A stretch of 61,061 nucleotides of DNA from Microbacterium aurantiacum (GTDB lineage: Bacteria > Actinomycetota > Actinomycetes > Actinomycetales > Microbacteriaceae): positions 1 through 61,061 of the forward strand of contig NZ_JAJPDW010000009.1 of the NCBI RefSeq assembly GCF_021654035.1, read 5' to 3'. A program made the position numbers and the translations under genes. The notes beneath the pieces were generated by a model. It worked only from the letters and a program-made list of their open reading frames with translations. It was not told the origin of the DNA and did not search any database. Shown here one piece after another: positions 37,403 to 45,590 of this stretch (the stretch's first letter is position 1; every line of letters begins with the position of its first letter).

Positions 37403-37969
37403 TCAGGCGTCGAGGTCGTCGACCCCGGGCATCCACGACTTCCCGGGGCGGCCCCAGCCCCGCTTGCGCGCGATCTTCGCCACGATCCGCGCGTCACCGT
37501 CATCGAGCCGATCCACGTACAGGACGCCGTTGAGGTGATCGAACTCGTGCTGGAGGATTCGGGCGCGCCACCCGTCGACCTCGATGCGCACGGGAGCCCC
37601 TTCGAGGTCCGTTCCCGTGACCACGGCCCGGTCCGAACGACGCAGCGGGAAGCGCTCACCCGGGAACGACAGGCATCCTTCCGACTCGTCGTCGGGATCC
37701 GGATGCCCCGGCTCGGGAGGTGTCATCCACAGCTCGGGATTGATGAGGACGCCGCGCCACGGATGCCCGTCATCGTCCTCGTACGAGTACGTGAAGATCC
37801 GCAGCCCCACCCCGACCTGCGGCGCCGCCAGTCCCACGCCGGGAGCGGCATCCATCGTCTCGAACATGTCCGCCACGAGCGTCCGGATGTCGGCGTCGAC
37901 GGTGTCGACGGGCACGGCGGGAGCGTGGAGGACGGGATCACCCATGATGCGAATCGGCAGAACGGCCAC
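37403..37969 (-). CDS. def: Peptide deformylase
   Basis: The enzyme removes the N-formyl group from nascent proteins with an Fe2+/Zn2+ centre. The 188-residue product has all three motifs: GVGLAAPQVGV (motif 1, near 44-54), EGCLSFPG (motif 2, with the metal Cys, near 98-105), and QHEFDHLNG (motif 3, two metal His and the catalytic Glu, near 140-148). The GTG start at 37969 is supported by a TAGGCT -10 box six bases upstream. It is divergent from the DMT gene, with promoters 18 bases apart. Confidence 0.96.
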   Translation of the reverse strand: MAVLPIRIMGDPVLHAPAVPVDTVDADIRTLVADMFETMDAAPGVGLAAPQVGVGLRIFTYSYEDDDGHPWRGVLINPELWMTPPEPGHPDPDDESEGCLSFPGERFPLRRSDRAVVTGTDLEGAPVRIEVDGWRARILQHEFDHLNGVLYVDRLDDGDARIVAKIARKRGWGRPGKSWMPGVDDLDA

Positions 37970-37975
37970 GCCTTG

Positions 37976-37981
37976 AGCCTA
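37976..37981 (-). promoter_or_regulatory. -10 box of def
   Basis: TAGGCT on the minus strand, six bases before the GTG at 37969, giving a leaderless message. Confidence 0.55.
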
Positions 37982-37999
37982 CCCAGCGGGGTGCGCGGC

Positions 38000-38005
38000 T
38001 AATGT
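38000..38005 (+). promoter_or_regulatory. -10 box of the DMT gene
   Basis: TAATGT, six bases before the GTG at 38012; leaderless transcript predicted. Back to back with the def promoter. Confidence 0.5.
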
Positions 38006-38011
38006 CGTTAC

Positions 38012-39088
38012 GTGATCTGGACCGCGAACGAACTGGAAGAGTACGGCGAGACCCTCGTCGGGGCGTTCCAGAATCCCGGCATCCTGATCGGCATCCCGCT
38101 GGCGCTGCTCGGTGCCGTCTTCATGTCGTTCGGAGCGCAGTACCAGCACCGCGGTGTCACCAAGGTCGAACAGCTCAGCGGCACCGCCGCGCGCCAGGGG
38201 CTGTCCGGTTCACATGTCGCGAAGCTGCTGGCACGGCCGTCGTGGGTGCTCGGCACGGTGATGCTCGGTCTCGCCATCGCCTGCCAGCTCGCGGCCCTCT
38301 CTTTCGCTCCCCTGATCATGGTCCAGCCGCTCGGCGCGATCGCCCTGGTCATCACGACCCTGCTGAACGCGCAGATCAGCGGTCATCGACCGACCCGGCG
38401 GTCGCTCGTGGCGATCGCGGCGTGCGTCGGCGGCATCTTCGTCTTCGTCACCATCGCCGCGCTCTTCGCCACGGAGAAGCCGGTGACCGACCTGCAGGTG
38501 ATCACGATCCTCGTGATCATGGCCGTGGTCACCGTCGTCTTCGCCGGTCTCTGGGTGTGGCTGCGTGCCCGGATCGGCGCGCTGTTCTACATCATGGCCG
38601 CGGGGATCATCTACGGCTTCGTCGCGACGCTCGCCAAGACGGTCATCACCCGGTTCCAGGCCGGAAACATCGAATGGCTGACCTTCGCGGCCCTCGCCGC
38701 GCTTCTCATCGGCACCGCCGTGGGTGCGTACTTCGTGCAGACCGCCTATTCGTCGGGGCCGCCGGATCTCGTCATCGCCGGGCTCACCGTGATCGATCCG
38801 ATCGTCGCGGTCCTGATCGGCCTGTTCGTGCTGCGCGAAGCCATGGGCGCTCCTCTGTGGGCCTACATCGGCTTCGGTGTCGTCGGGGCGGTCGCCGTCT
38901 GGGGTGTCTTCCAGTTGGCGCGACACCACCCGCAGATCGTCAGCGACTCGCAGGAACTGCCGATCCCACGCGGGAGCACGGGCGAACCGGCTCCTTCGAC
39001 CGGCTCGATCCGCATCGCGGAAGCCGTGTCGAAGGTATGGCCGGAGCCGCCGGTGAAGGATCCGGCGGACGATCCCGACCGGACCTGA
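38012..39088 (+). CDS. DMT superfamily transporter, NIPA-like
   Basis: This is a 358-residue integral-membrane protein with about nine to ten hydrophobic segments, among them NPGILIGIPLALLGAVFMSF (21-40), PSWVLGTVMLGLAIACQLAA, IMVQPLGAIALVITTLLNAQ, and WAYIGFGVVGAVAVWGVFQL near the C-terminus. The APLIMVQPLGAIALV and DLVIAGLTVIDPIVAVLIGL segments are the repeated half-motifs of drug/metabolite transporters and of the NIPA Mg2+ transporters. A 60-residue hydrophilic tail rich in Pro and Asp follows. GTG at 38012 is the start, with a -10 box six bases upstream. Substrate is unknown; Mg2+ or a small metabolite are options. Confidence 0.8.
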   Translation: MIWTANELEEYGETLVGAFQNPGILIGIPLALLGAVFMSFGAQYQHRGVTKVEQLSGTAARQGLSGSHVAKLLARPSWVLGTVMLGLAIACQLAALSFAPLIMVQPLGAIALVITTLLNAQISGHRPTRRSLVAIAACVGGIFVFVTIAALFATEKPVTDLQVITILVIMAVVTVVFAGLWVWLRARIGALFYIMAAGIIYGFVATLAKTVITRFQAGNIEWLTFAALAALLIGTAVGAYFVQTAYSSGPPDLVIAGLTVIDPIVAVLIGLFVLREAMGAPLWAYIGFGVVGAVAVWGVFQLARHHPQIVSDSQELPIPRGSTGEPAPSTGSIRIAEAVSKVWPEPPVKDPADDPDRT

Positions 39089-39092
39089 TCGG

Positions 39093-39166
39093 TAGGGCGG
39101 GTGGGACTTGAACCCACGATCGTCGGGTTATGAGCCCGCTGCCTTGACCAGCTTGGCCACCGCCCC
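39093..39166 (-). tRNA. tRNA-Met (CAT)
   Basis: A 74-base cloverleaf on the minus strand: acceptor GGGGCGG pairs with CCGCCCT (one G-U), the anticodon loop CTCATAA has CAT at 39130-39132, and the T-arm is CGTGG-GTTCAAGT-CCCAC-like. CCA is not encoded. The absence of three G-C pairs in the anticodon stem next to a mismatched acceptor end argues against the initiator tRNA. It could be elongator tRNA-Met or the lysidine-modified tRNA-Ile2. Confidence 0.9.
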
Positions 39167-39180
39167 CTGCATCGACGAGC

Positions 39181-41187
39181 CTACCGCCCGGCGATCTCCT
39201 GCATGGCTTCGCCGATGTAGGAGTACTTCACGAAGACCTCGGGGGCGATTCCGGCCTCTTCGAGAACGCCCTGCACGGCACCGAGCATGTAGCTGTAGTC
39301 CCAACCCATGTAGAGATGGTGCCCTTCGTCGAGCGCGTCCCAGTCGCCCGTCCACGACGCCTCCGTGTAGACCGGCCCGCCGTTGCGCTCACTGAACGCG
39401 ACGACGGCGGGACGCGCGTCGGCCCAGAGTCGCTTGAAGATCCGGTTGAAGAGGTAGCGGGCGTCCGGCACCTCCCAGTGCTCCCCGCGGTACTCGACGT
39501 ACGACCACTCGCGCTGCCAGCCGCGCGGCCAGCCACGACGACGCACCGCGTCGAGGATGGGAGTCAGGCCGTCGTCGTCGATCGGGCCGAGATCGGGGCG
39601 GGCCCAGGTGCGCACGACGGCGTCCGCCAGGTGCGCCGAGCGGGCGGACACCGCCGCCGTGTTCCAGACGGCTGTGTCGGCGATCTCACGGGTCTGCGGG
39701 ACCCGGCTGCCAGCGTACGCATCGCGTTTGGCGGGGAACCCGGCGTCGAACACCGTCGCCGCGCGCTCCTCCTCCAGCAACGCGAGGTTGCCGAGCGTTT
39801 CGGACAGTGCCCGGTGGCTGTTCTGCTCGTCCTCGCTGAGCGCGGCCCACACGCGCCCGTCGCCTCCCGTCCAGGCCTCGCCCGGCACGACGGGCGCGAT
39901 GTGGTCGACGTCATACCCTTCCGCCGAGTCCAGGCCCGCGAGTCGGGCGAGAACGAACGTGGGGTGGGGGAGGGGGGAGAATTTCAGCGCCACGCGGATG
40001 CGTTCGTCGGACGGGGTGACCCGCGCGATCGCCTCGCGAAGCGCCTCATGCCCCTCGTCACGCGCACGGCACAGACGGGGCACGATCCGATCCATCGACA
40101 CGGAGACGACGGCCCGCCGGAAGGAGAGCGTCTCGGCAAGCTGCAGGGTGTCGCGGAGCTCGTCGTCCGAGGTCGCCCCTCGGCGGTGGTCGTAGAGGGC
40201 GCGCAGAAGCAACGGATGCAGTGCGGAGCCGAACGTGGACAGGCCCGCCAGCCGGGAAGCGAGAGCGGGATCGGCGTGGGTCCGCGGGGAGAGCAACGTG
40301 CGGTACAGCTCGGAGTAGACCCGCCACTCCTCGGCCACCTCACGGAGCGCGGGGATGTCGAGGCGCGGGAACAGCTGGCGGAACACGTCGTAGACCGCGC
40401 GCTGACCGGGTGCGATCTCGCGACCGGTGCGCTGGACCAGGTAGTGCCGCCAGAACGCGGCGATGGCCTCGCCGGTGTTCTCCTCGAGCGGGAGCCAGAA
40501 GCCCTCCTCGATCTCGCGCTGCTCCGCGTGGGAGAGACCCATGAGGACGTAGTTGTGGATCAGCTCGTGGTCCCGGAGCGGCTCTCCGGTCGAGTTGAGG
40601 CTCTCGAAGATCTGCTGGGCGTTCGCCCCCGGGCCGAGCGTGATGGCGACGTGCTCCAGCTTCTGCAACCCCCGCCAGATGCGAGGGGCCTCGGCGAGAC
40701 TGATCTGGCTGCGGAAGAAGGAGTAGTTGTCGGCGAACCGGGAGCCGATCCCGGTCTCGGCCTGCGCGAACACGACGGCCTCGAACTTCTCCGCCCACGC
40801 GCGATGGGGGCGCAGGCGCGTCCGCGTCGGATCCGAGGGGGAGACCAGCAGCCGCGTGAGTGAGGCCGCGAGGTCATCGTCGTGACCGCGCACGGTGTGC
40901 TGGAGCGCCGCGGCGAGGAGCATCAGCGTCGTCAGCCTCTGCTGACCGTCGATCAGGACCAGGTCCAGGCCTTCGGCCCCGCTCGACGACAGGACCGATC
41001 CCAGGAAATGCATCCGGGAGTCGTCCAGATCCGCCACGGCGCGGATGTCGCTCAGGAGCTGCTCGCACGCCCCGATATCCCAGCGGTACTGCCTCTGATA
41101 CACGGGGACGACGATCGAGCGCGAGCCCGAGGAGAGCCATCCGATGGTGTTGACCGCGGTCGCCTCGACATTGGTGGCTGTCACCAT
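39181..41187 (-). CDS. GmrSD-like DUF262/DUF1524 protein (putative type IV restriction enzyme)
   Basis: This 668-residue cytoplasmic protein combines a DUF262 (GmrS/ParB-like NTPase) domain with a DUF1524 (GmrD/HNH-like nuclease) domain, the layout of enzymes that cut modified phage DNA. DUF262 shows YQRQYRW (30-36), LIDGQQRLTTLMLL (78-91) and FESLNSTGEPL (194-204). The nuclease part has VDHIAP (427-432) and LGNLALLEE (465-473), matching the DxDHI...N pattern. Residues 555-668 (WSYVEYRGEHWEVPDARYLF and later HLYMGWDYSYMLG) form an extra domain that I cannot assign. The ATG at 41187 is preceded by GGTGAG. It stands alone beside tRNA-Met, with no methylase or other defence gene adjacent. Some DUF262 proteins have other roles. 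Confidence 0.8.
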   Translation of the reverse strand: MVTATNVEATAVNTIGWLSSGSRSIVVPVYQRQYRWDIGACEQLLSDIRAVADLDDSRMHFLGSVLSSSGAEGLDLVLIDGQQRLTTLMLLAAALQHTVRGHDDDLAASLTRLLVSPSDPTRTRLRPHRAWAEKFEAVVFAQAETGIGSRFADNYSFFRSQISLAEAPRIWRGLQKLEHVAITLGPGANAQQIFESLNSTGEPLRDHELIHNYVLMGLSHAEQREIEEGFWLPLEENTGEAIAAFWRHYLVQRTGREIAPGQRAVYDVFRQLFPRLDIPALREVAEEWRVYSELYRTLLSPRTHADPALASRLAGLSTFGSALHPLLLRALYDHRRGATSDDELRDTLQLAETLSFRRAVVSVSMDRIVPRLCRARDEGHEALREAIARVTPSDERIRVALKFSPLPHPTFVLARLAGLDSAEGYDVDHIAPVVPGEAWTGGDGRVWAALSEDEQNSHRALSETLGNLALLEEERAATVFDAGFPAKRDAYAGSRVPQTREIADTAVWNTAAVSARSAHLADAVVRTWARPDLGPIDDDGLTPILDAVRRRGWPRGWQREWSYVEYRGEHWEVPDARYLFNRIFKRLWADARPAVVAFSERNGGPVYTEASWTGDWDALDEGHHLYMGWDYSYMLGAVQGVLEEAGIAPEVFVKYSYIGEAMQEIAGR

Positions 41188-41289
41188 CAGCTGTCTCTCA
41201 CCCTTTCCACGCCGTCCGCGCCGCTCGGCGCACCCGGACGATTCTACGCGGCGCGCCCTCCGCCCCCGGTGAGCGAAGGCCACCCGGAG

Positions 41290-41302
41290 TAGGCTTGCCT
41301 AA
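41290..41302. promoter_or_regulatory. Palindrome resembling a DtxR/IdeR iron box
   Basis: TAGGCTTGCCTAA is nearly palindromic and resembles the core of the actinobacterial iron box TTAGG...CCTAA. It also contains TAGGCT, the usual -10 hexamer in this window, so the two readings overlap. It lies 46 bases before the oxygenase start codon. The regulator assignment is a guess from motif likeness. Confidence 0.3.
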
Positions 41303-41348
41303 GTGGGGCCTGTAAAAACTTCGCTGGCCCGCTGACGAAAGGCAACCC

Positions 41349-42122
41349 ATGGGTTACATCAAGTCTGCCGCTCTCGAAGAGACCGGCTTCGTCGTCCTCG
41401 ACAGCTACGATCGCGAGATCGATCCGAAAGAGTGGCTGGAGGTCGAGTACGTGGACTGGAAGTCCTCCGGCGACACCCGCTTCGCCCCAATCGCATCCGC
41501 GAAGGGCGAGATCGAGTGCAACGGGTTCTGGAATCACACGCCCCCGCGCACCGACAAGGACGGCGTCTGGATCCCCTCGCAGATGGAGAAGGCGCCCACG
41601 CTGACCGAGCGCGCGCAGGAGCCCGGAGCGAACGTCGGACGCTGCCGCATCATCGAACTCCAGCCCAACTCGTACGCCGATGCGCTCTACAACCTCCACC
41701 AGGACGACAACAACCGTCTGAACCCGGACGGGACCGGGTGGGTCGTCCGCGGCTTCTTCAACCTCACCGACGACAAGAACAGCTACTTCGTGCTGCGCGA
41801 GAACCGCACGGACCCGAGTATCGAGTACCGTGTGGCCCTGCCCGCCGGCGCCCAGCTGATCGTCGACACGCAGCGCCTGTGGCATGCGGTTCACCACGAC
41901 GGGGATGAGCCGCGCTACTGCCTCATCACCTCGTGGACCTCCGGGCCGGAACTGGACGCGTTCATCGAGAAGTACCACGGCCGGCCGACGACCGAGTACG
42001 TCGACGTGCCGCAGGACGTCCTCGACGCGGGACAGGCCGAGCAGGCGCGACGCGATGCCGCCCGCGCGGCGTACTACGCCGCGAAGGGCAAGGCGGAGGT
42101 CCAGGCGATGAGCGAGGCCTGA
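41349..42122 (+). CDS. Putative Fe(II)/2-oxoglutarate-type oxygenase
   Basis: The 257-residue product is not recognised as a named enzyme, but it has the layout of a double-stranded beta-helix oxygenase. H117-x-D119 (NLHQDDNN) is followed by a conserved-looking GWVVRGFFNLTDDKNSYFV strand pair, then a distal histidine in RLWHAVHHDGDEPRYCL (H179) and R189, spaced as the HxD...H...R site for iron and 2-oxoglutarate. No signal peptide or transmembrane segment is present, and the last 45 residues are a charged helix. The ATG at 41349 follows AAAGG. It is divergent from the DUF262 gene. A palindrome like an iron box precedes it. Substrate unknown. Confidence 0.6.
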   Translation: MGYIKSAALEETGFVVLDSYDREIDPKEWLEVEYVDWKSSGDTRFAPIASAKGEIECNGFWNHTPPRTDKDGVWIPSQMEKAPTLTERAQEPGANVGRCRIIELQPNSYADALYNLHQDDNNRLNPDGTGWVVRGFFNLTDDKNSYFVLRENRTDPSIEYRVALPAGAQLIVDTQRLWHAVHHDGDEPRYCLITSWTSGPELDAFIEKYHGRPTTEYVDVPQDVLDAGQAEQARRDAARAAYYAAKGKAEVQAMSEA

Positions 42123-42141
42123 TCCGCCACGCGACTCACGT

Positions 42142-42187
42142 CCAAGGGGCGGGTGAATCACAGGCTTGTGATTCACCCGCCCCTTGG
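42142..42187 (+). terminator. Perfect 21-base hairpin after the oxygenase gene
   Basis: The arms at 42142-42162 and 42167-42187 are perfectly complementary over 21 bases with a four-base loop (GGCT). There is no T tract. It ends next to a GATAAT -10 box (42189-42194) for the DUF3145 gene. Confidence 0.8.
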
Positions 42188-42188
42188 C

Positions 42189-42194
42189 GATAAT
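42189..42194 (+). promoter_or_regulatory. -10 box of the DUF3145 gene
   Basis: GATAAT immediately follows the long hairpin. A start near 42201 would give a leader of about 70 bases, which contains GTCAGGT and ACCTGAC as a possible stem (42227-42233 with 42250-42256) before the ribosome-binding site. Confidence 0.4.
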
Positions 42195-42269
42195 GGCGGG
42201 AGAACTGAAGAGCAACGCCACAGTCCGGTCAGGTCGTTGGGGAAGACGCACCTGACGATCGGAGAAATG

Positions 42270-42773
42270 ATGGCGACAGCACAGACGCGCGGAGTGATCT
42301 ACGTCCACTCCGCGCCGCGGGCGTTGTGCCCGCATTTGGAGTGGGCCGTGGGCCGTGTCTTCGGCCGCCCGCTTTCTTTCGAATGGGCGGATCAGCCGAT
42401 CCTGGCCGGCAGCCGGCGCACGGAGCACTACTGGGAAGGTCCCGCGGGTACGGGGGCCGCCCTCGCGACCGCGATCCGCGGCTGGGAGCATCTTCGGTTC
42501 GAAGTGAGCGAAGATCCCTCTCCGCGCAGCGACGGAGGACGCTGGCTGCACACCCCCGGTCTCGGCATCCACTACGCGCAGACGGACTCGGCCGGCAACA
42601 TCGTGGTGGCGGAGGATCGCATCCGCTACGCCATCGAGGTCGCCGCGGGCGACCCGCGAGAACTCCAGCGCGAGCTCGACGTCGCCCTGGGCGCGGCGTG
42701 GGACGAGGAGCTCGAACCGTTCCGTCACGCCGGAGACGACGCACCCGTGGTCTGGCTGCACAAGGTCGGCTGA
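42270..42773 (+). CDS. DUF3145 family protein
   Basis: The 167-residue product is an actinobacterial DUF3145 protein, a small soluble family of unknown function found across the phylum. It opens with the family signature RGVIYVHSAPRALCPHLEWAV (with the PHLEWA core), then LSFEWADQPI, WEGPAGTGAALATAIRGWEHLRFEV, and ends HAGDDAPVVWLHKVG. No transmembrane helix or catalytic motif is visible. GGAG lies five bases before the ATG at 42270; the ATG at 42267 is in the same frame and also possible. It is convergent with fabF and separated from it by a bidirectional hairpin. Confidence 0.85.
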   Translation: MATAQTRGVIYVHSAPRALCPHLEWAVGRVFGRPLSFEWADQPILAGSRRTEHYWEGPAGTGAALATAIRGWEHLRFEVSEDPSPRSDGGRWLHTPGLGIHYAQTDSAGNIVVAEDRIRYAIEVAAGDPRELQRELDVALGAAWDEELEPFRHAGDDAPVVWLHKVG

Positions 42774-42913
42774 TGCCTGGCGGGTCATGCCCGCCTGAAG
42801 CCTGCAGCGATCGTCGAGGAAGGGATCGCTGCACGGACGCAGGAGACGAGGCGCGCGTACCGAACCCCGGAGAGGACTCCCGGGGAGTGGGAGAGCGAAT
42901 CGGACCCTCAGAG

Positions 42914-42944
42914 GAAAGGCCCCGCGCATCGCGCGGGGCCTTTC
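42914..42944. terminator. Bidirectional terminator between DUF3145 and fabF
   Basis: GAAAGGCCCCGCGC (42914-42927) and GCGCGGGGCCTTTC (42931-42944) form a perfect 14-base stem with a three-base loop. It serves the convergent DUF3145 gene and the fatty-acid operon. A weaker six-base stem (42779-42784 with 42790-42795) lies directly after the DUF3145 stop. Confidence 0.88.
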
Positions 42945-42957
42945 GATCATCGATCGC

Positions 42958-44196
42958 TCAGACGGTCGTGAACGCGGCCACGGCGTTGTGGCCGCCGAAA
43001 CCGAAGGAGTTGCTGATCGCGAGCTGCGGTCCGCTCCCGAGCGCCTGCTTCTCGCCGGAGATCCGGAACGGCACTTCGGGGTCCTGCGTCGTGATGTTGA
43101 TGGTCGGCGGGGCGACGCGGTCGCGGATCGCGAGGATCGTGAACATCGCCTCCAGCGCACCGGTCCCGCCGAGGAGATGACCCGTCGACGCCTTCGTCGC
43201 CGAGACCGGGATCTCGTCGACACGGTCACCGAGCACGGCCTTCAACGCCTGGTACTCGTTCGGGTCGCCCACCGGCGTCGATGTCGCATGGGCGTTGATG
43301 TGCGTGATGTCGGCGGGGGAGGCGTCCGCCATCGCGAGGGCCATCTCGACGGCGCGAGCCGCACCGTGACCTTCGGGATCGTTGGCGGTGATGTGGTACG
43401 AGTCCGCGGTGACGCCACCGCCGACGACGGCGGCGTAGATCTTCGCCCCGCGGGCGCGCGCGTGCTCCTCGGTCTCGAGGATGAGCACCGCCGCACCCTC
43501 GCCCATGACGAACCCGTCGCGGTCGATGCTCCCGGGGCGGGAAGCGGTCGCCGGGTCGTCGTTGCGCCGCGACAGCGCCTGCATCGAGGCGAACGACGCG
43601 ATCGTGATCGGGTGGATGGCGGACTCGGTCCCACCGGCGATGACGACGTCGGCGAGCCCTGCGCGCAAGTGCTCGACCGCGTTGACGATGGACTCCGTGC
43701 TGGAGGCGCACGCGCTGGCGACGGTGCGTGCGTACGCGCGCGCGCCGAAGTGCAGCGACAGGTTCCCCGCCGCGGCGTTCGGCATCAGCATCGGCACCGT
43801 CATCGGCATCACCCGACGCGGCCCCTTCTCGCGCAGCACGTCCCACGCGTCGAGCAGGGTCCACACGCCGCCGATACCCGTCGCGAAGTCCACGCCGAGC
43901 CGCTCAGGAGCGACCTCCGGGGATCCGGCATCCTCCCACGCCTCCTGGGCGGCCACCATCGCGAACTGCGACGCGGGGTCCAGGCGCTTGGAGACGGGCC
44001 GGGGCAGGACGGTGTCCGGGCGGACCTTGGCCTGCGCGGCGAAGGTCACCGGGAGCTGGTACTTCTCCACCCAGTCGTACTCGAGGGTACGGGCGCCGCT
44101 GGCGCCCTCGAGGAGGGCGTCCCAGCTCTCCTGCGCGGTGGCGCCGATGGGCGACGTCGCGCCGATGCCGGTGACGACGATGCGGGGGGTGCTCAT
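42958..44196 (-). CDS. fabF: Beta-ketoacyl-ACP synthase II
   Basis: FabF extends acyl-ACP by two carbons with malonyl-ACP in fatty-acid synthesis. The 412-residue product has the catalytic Cys163 in VASACASSTESIV, His in HINAHATSTPVGD (near 304) and His in STGHLLGGTGALE (near 340), the Cys-His-His triad of condensing enzymes. The C-terminal GFGGHNA motif is complete. The ATG at 44196 is preceded by GAGGA. It ends the fasR-fabD-fabH-acpP-fabF cluster and faces a bidirectional terminator. Confidence 0.96.
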   Translation of the reverse strand: MSTPRIVVTGIGATSPIGATAQESWDALLEGASGARTLEYDWVEKYQLPVTFAAQAKVRPDTVLPRPVSKRLDPASQFAMVAAQEAWEDAGSPEVAPERLGVDFATGIGGVWTLLDAWDVLREKGPRRVMPMTVPMLMPNAAAGNLSLHFGARAYARTVASACASSTESIVNAVEHLRAGLADVVIAGGTESAIHPITIASFASMQALSRRNDDPATASRPGSIDRDGFVMGEGAAVLILETEEHARARGAKIYAAVVGGGVTADSYHITANDPEGHGAARAVEMALAMADASPADITHINAHATSTPVGDPNEYQALKAVLGDRVDEIPVSATKASTGHLLGGTGALEAMFTILAIRDRVAPPTINITTQDPEVPFRISGEKQALGSGPQLAISNSFGFGGHNAVAAFTTV

Positions 44197-44254
44197 GGGT
44201 ATGGGAATCCTCACAACGGATCCGGTGGGGGCGCATGCCCCCACCGGGGCGGTC

Positions 44255-44503
44255 TCACGCCTGGTTGGACGTGATGAAGGTGACGGCGTCGCCGACGGTC
44301 TTGAGGTTCTTGACCTCGTCGTCAGGGATGGTCACGCCGAACTTCTCCTCGGCGTTGACGACGATCGTCATCATGGAGATCGAGTCGATGTCGAGGTCGT
44401 CCGTGAAGGACTTCTCCATCGCGACCTCGTCGGCCGAGATGCCCGTCTCGTCGGTGATGAGCTCGGCAAGACCGGCGAGGACCTCGTCGTTGGTGAGTGC
44501 CAT
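44255..44503 (-). CDS. acpP: Acyl carrier protein
   Basis: ACP carries growing fatty-acyl chains on 4'-phosphopantetheine. The 82-residue acidic protein has the attachment serine at S41 in DLDIDSISMM, within the usual D-S-L/I context, here DSI rather than DSL. AGGAG precedes the ATG at 44503. It lies between fabH and fabF, the standard order for the actinobacterial type II cluster. Length is normal. Confidence 0.96.
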   Translation of the reverse strand: MALTNDEVLAGLAELITDETGISADEVAMEKSFTDDLDIDSISMMTIVVNAEEKFGVTIPDDEVKNLKTVGDAVTFITSNQA

Positions 44504-44576
44504 GGGTTTCTCCTGTTTCTTCGGGGTTCACGGTCCCGGGCGGGCCGGGAACAGTCTACGGAAGGGGATGCTCGGA

Positions 44577-45578
44577 CTACGGGAGGACGACGACCTGCGC
44601 GCCGAAGACGAGACCGGCGCCGAAGCCGATCTGCAGCGCGAGTCCTCCGCTGAGCTCGGGGTGCTCAGCGAGCAGCCGGTGCGTCGCGAGCGGGATCGAC
44701 GCGGCGGAGGTGTTGCCGGTCGTCTCGATGTCGCGGGCGATCAGGACGTTCTCGCCGAGACCGAGCTGCTTGGCGAACTCGTCGATGATGCGCATGTTCG
44801 CCTGATGGGGCACGAACGCGGAGAGATCCTCGGCGCGCACGCCGGCGGCCTCGAGCGCCTGACGGGCGACCTTCACCATCTCCCAGACCGCCCAGCGGAA
44901 CACCGTCGGGCCCTCCTGACGGAGCGTCGGCCACGGTGCGGTGCCCTCGCGGAATTCGACGAGCGTGTGGTTCATCCCGACGGCATCCGCCTTCGAGCCG
45001 TCCGATCCCCACACGGTGGGTCCGATGCCGGGTGTCTCGCTGGGACCGATCACGACCGCGCCCGCACCGTCCCCGAGCAGGAACGAGATCGAGCGATCCG
45101 TCGGATCGACGATGTCGCTGAGCTTCTCCGTGCCGATCACGACGGCGTATCGGGCGGCGCCGGCGCGGATGAGCGCGTCAGCCTGCGCGACACCGTACGC
45201 GAAGCCCGCGCACGCCGCGTTGAGGTCGTAGGCCGCAGCGGGATTCGCCCCGACGCGGTCGGCGACGATCGCCGAGACCGACGGCGTCTGCTTCGGGTTG
45301 CTGATCGTGGCGACGATGACGGCGTCGATGTCGGTGGCGGGAACACCGGATGCCGCGATGGCCTCGGCCGCGGCATCCGTGGCCAGATCGATCGCGTCGG
45401 TGCCCGCACCGGCGCGCATCCGGGTGACGATGCCCGTCCGCTGGCGGATCCACTCATCGCTGGAATCGATCGGCCCGACGAGGTCGTCGTTCGGCACCGC
45501 GTTCTCGCCACGGGCCGCGCCGTATGCGTAGATGCGGGTGTGCGCGGGGCCCGTGGCCTGAACGAGGGTGGGTCGCAT
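44577..45578 (-). CDS. fabH: Beta-ketoacyl-ACP synthase III
   Basis: FabH condenses an acyl-CoA primer with malonyl-ACP to start fatty-acid synthesis; primer choice (branched or straight) sets the fatty-acid type. The 333-residue product has C123 in DLNAACAGFAYGV, His in PHQANMRIIDEF (near 262) and Asn in ETTGNTSAASIP (near 292), the Cys-His-Asn triad. The ATG at 45578 is 12 bases after the fabD stop. Microbacteriaceae are rich in iso/anteiso fatty acids, so branched-chain primers are likely, which is inference. Confidence 0.96.
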   Translation of the reverse strand: MRPTLVQATGPAHTRIYAYGAARGENAVPNDDLVGPIDSSDEWIRQRTGIVTRMRAGAGTDAIDLATDAAAEAIAASGVPATDIDAVIVATISNPKQTPSVSAIVADRVGANPAAAYDLNAACAGFAYGVAQADALIRAGAARYAVVIGTEKLSDIVDPTDRSISFLLGDGAGAVVIGPSETPGIGPTVWGSDGSKADAVGMNHTLVEFREGTAPWPTLRQEGPTVFRWAVWEMVKVARQALEAAGVRAEDLSAFVPHQANMRIIDEFAKQLGLGENVLIARDIETTGNTSAASIPLATHRLLAEHPELSGGLALQIGFGAGLVFGAQVVVLP

Positions 45579-45590
45579 GGAGTACTCCGA

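Noticed and set aside
39093..39166. tRNA-Ile2 instead of tRNA-Met at the CAT anticodon
   Set aside because: Not excluded, but the lysidine-dependent type cannot be told from sequence by eye; tRNA-Met is the usual label.
39316..40863. Long plus-strand open frame opposite the DUF262 gene
   Set aside because: Antisense to a protein with clear motifs; composition is typical of a shadow frame.
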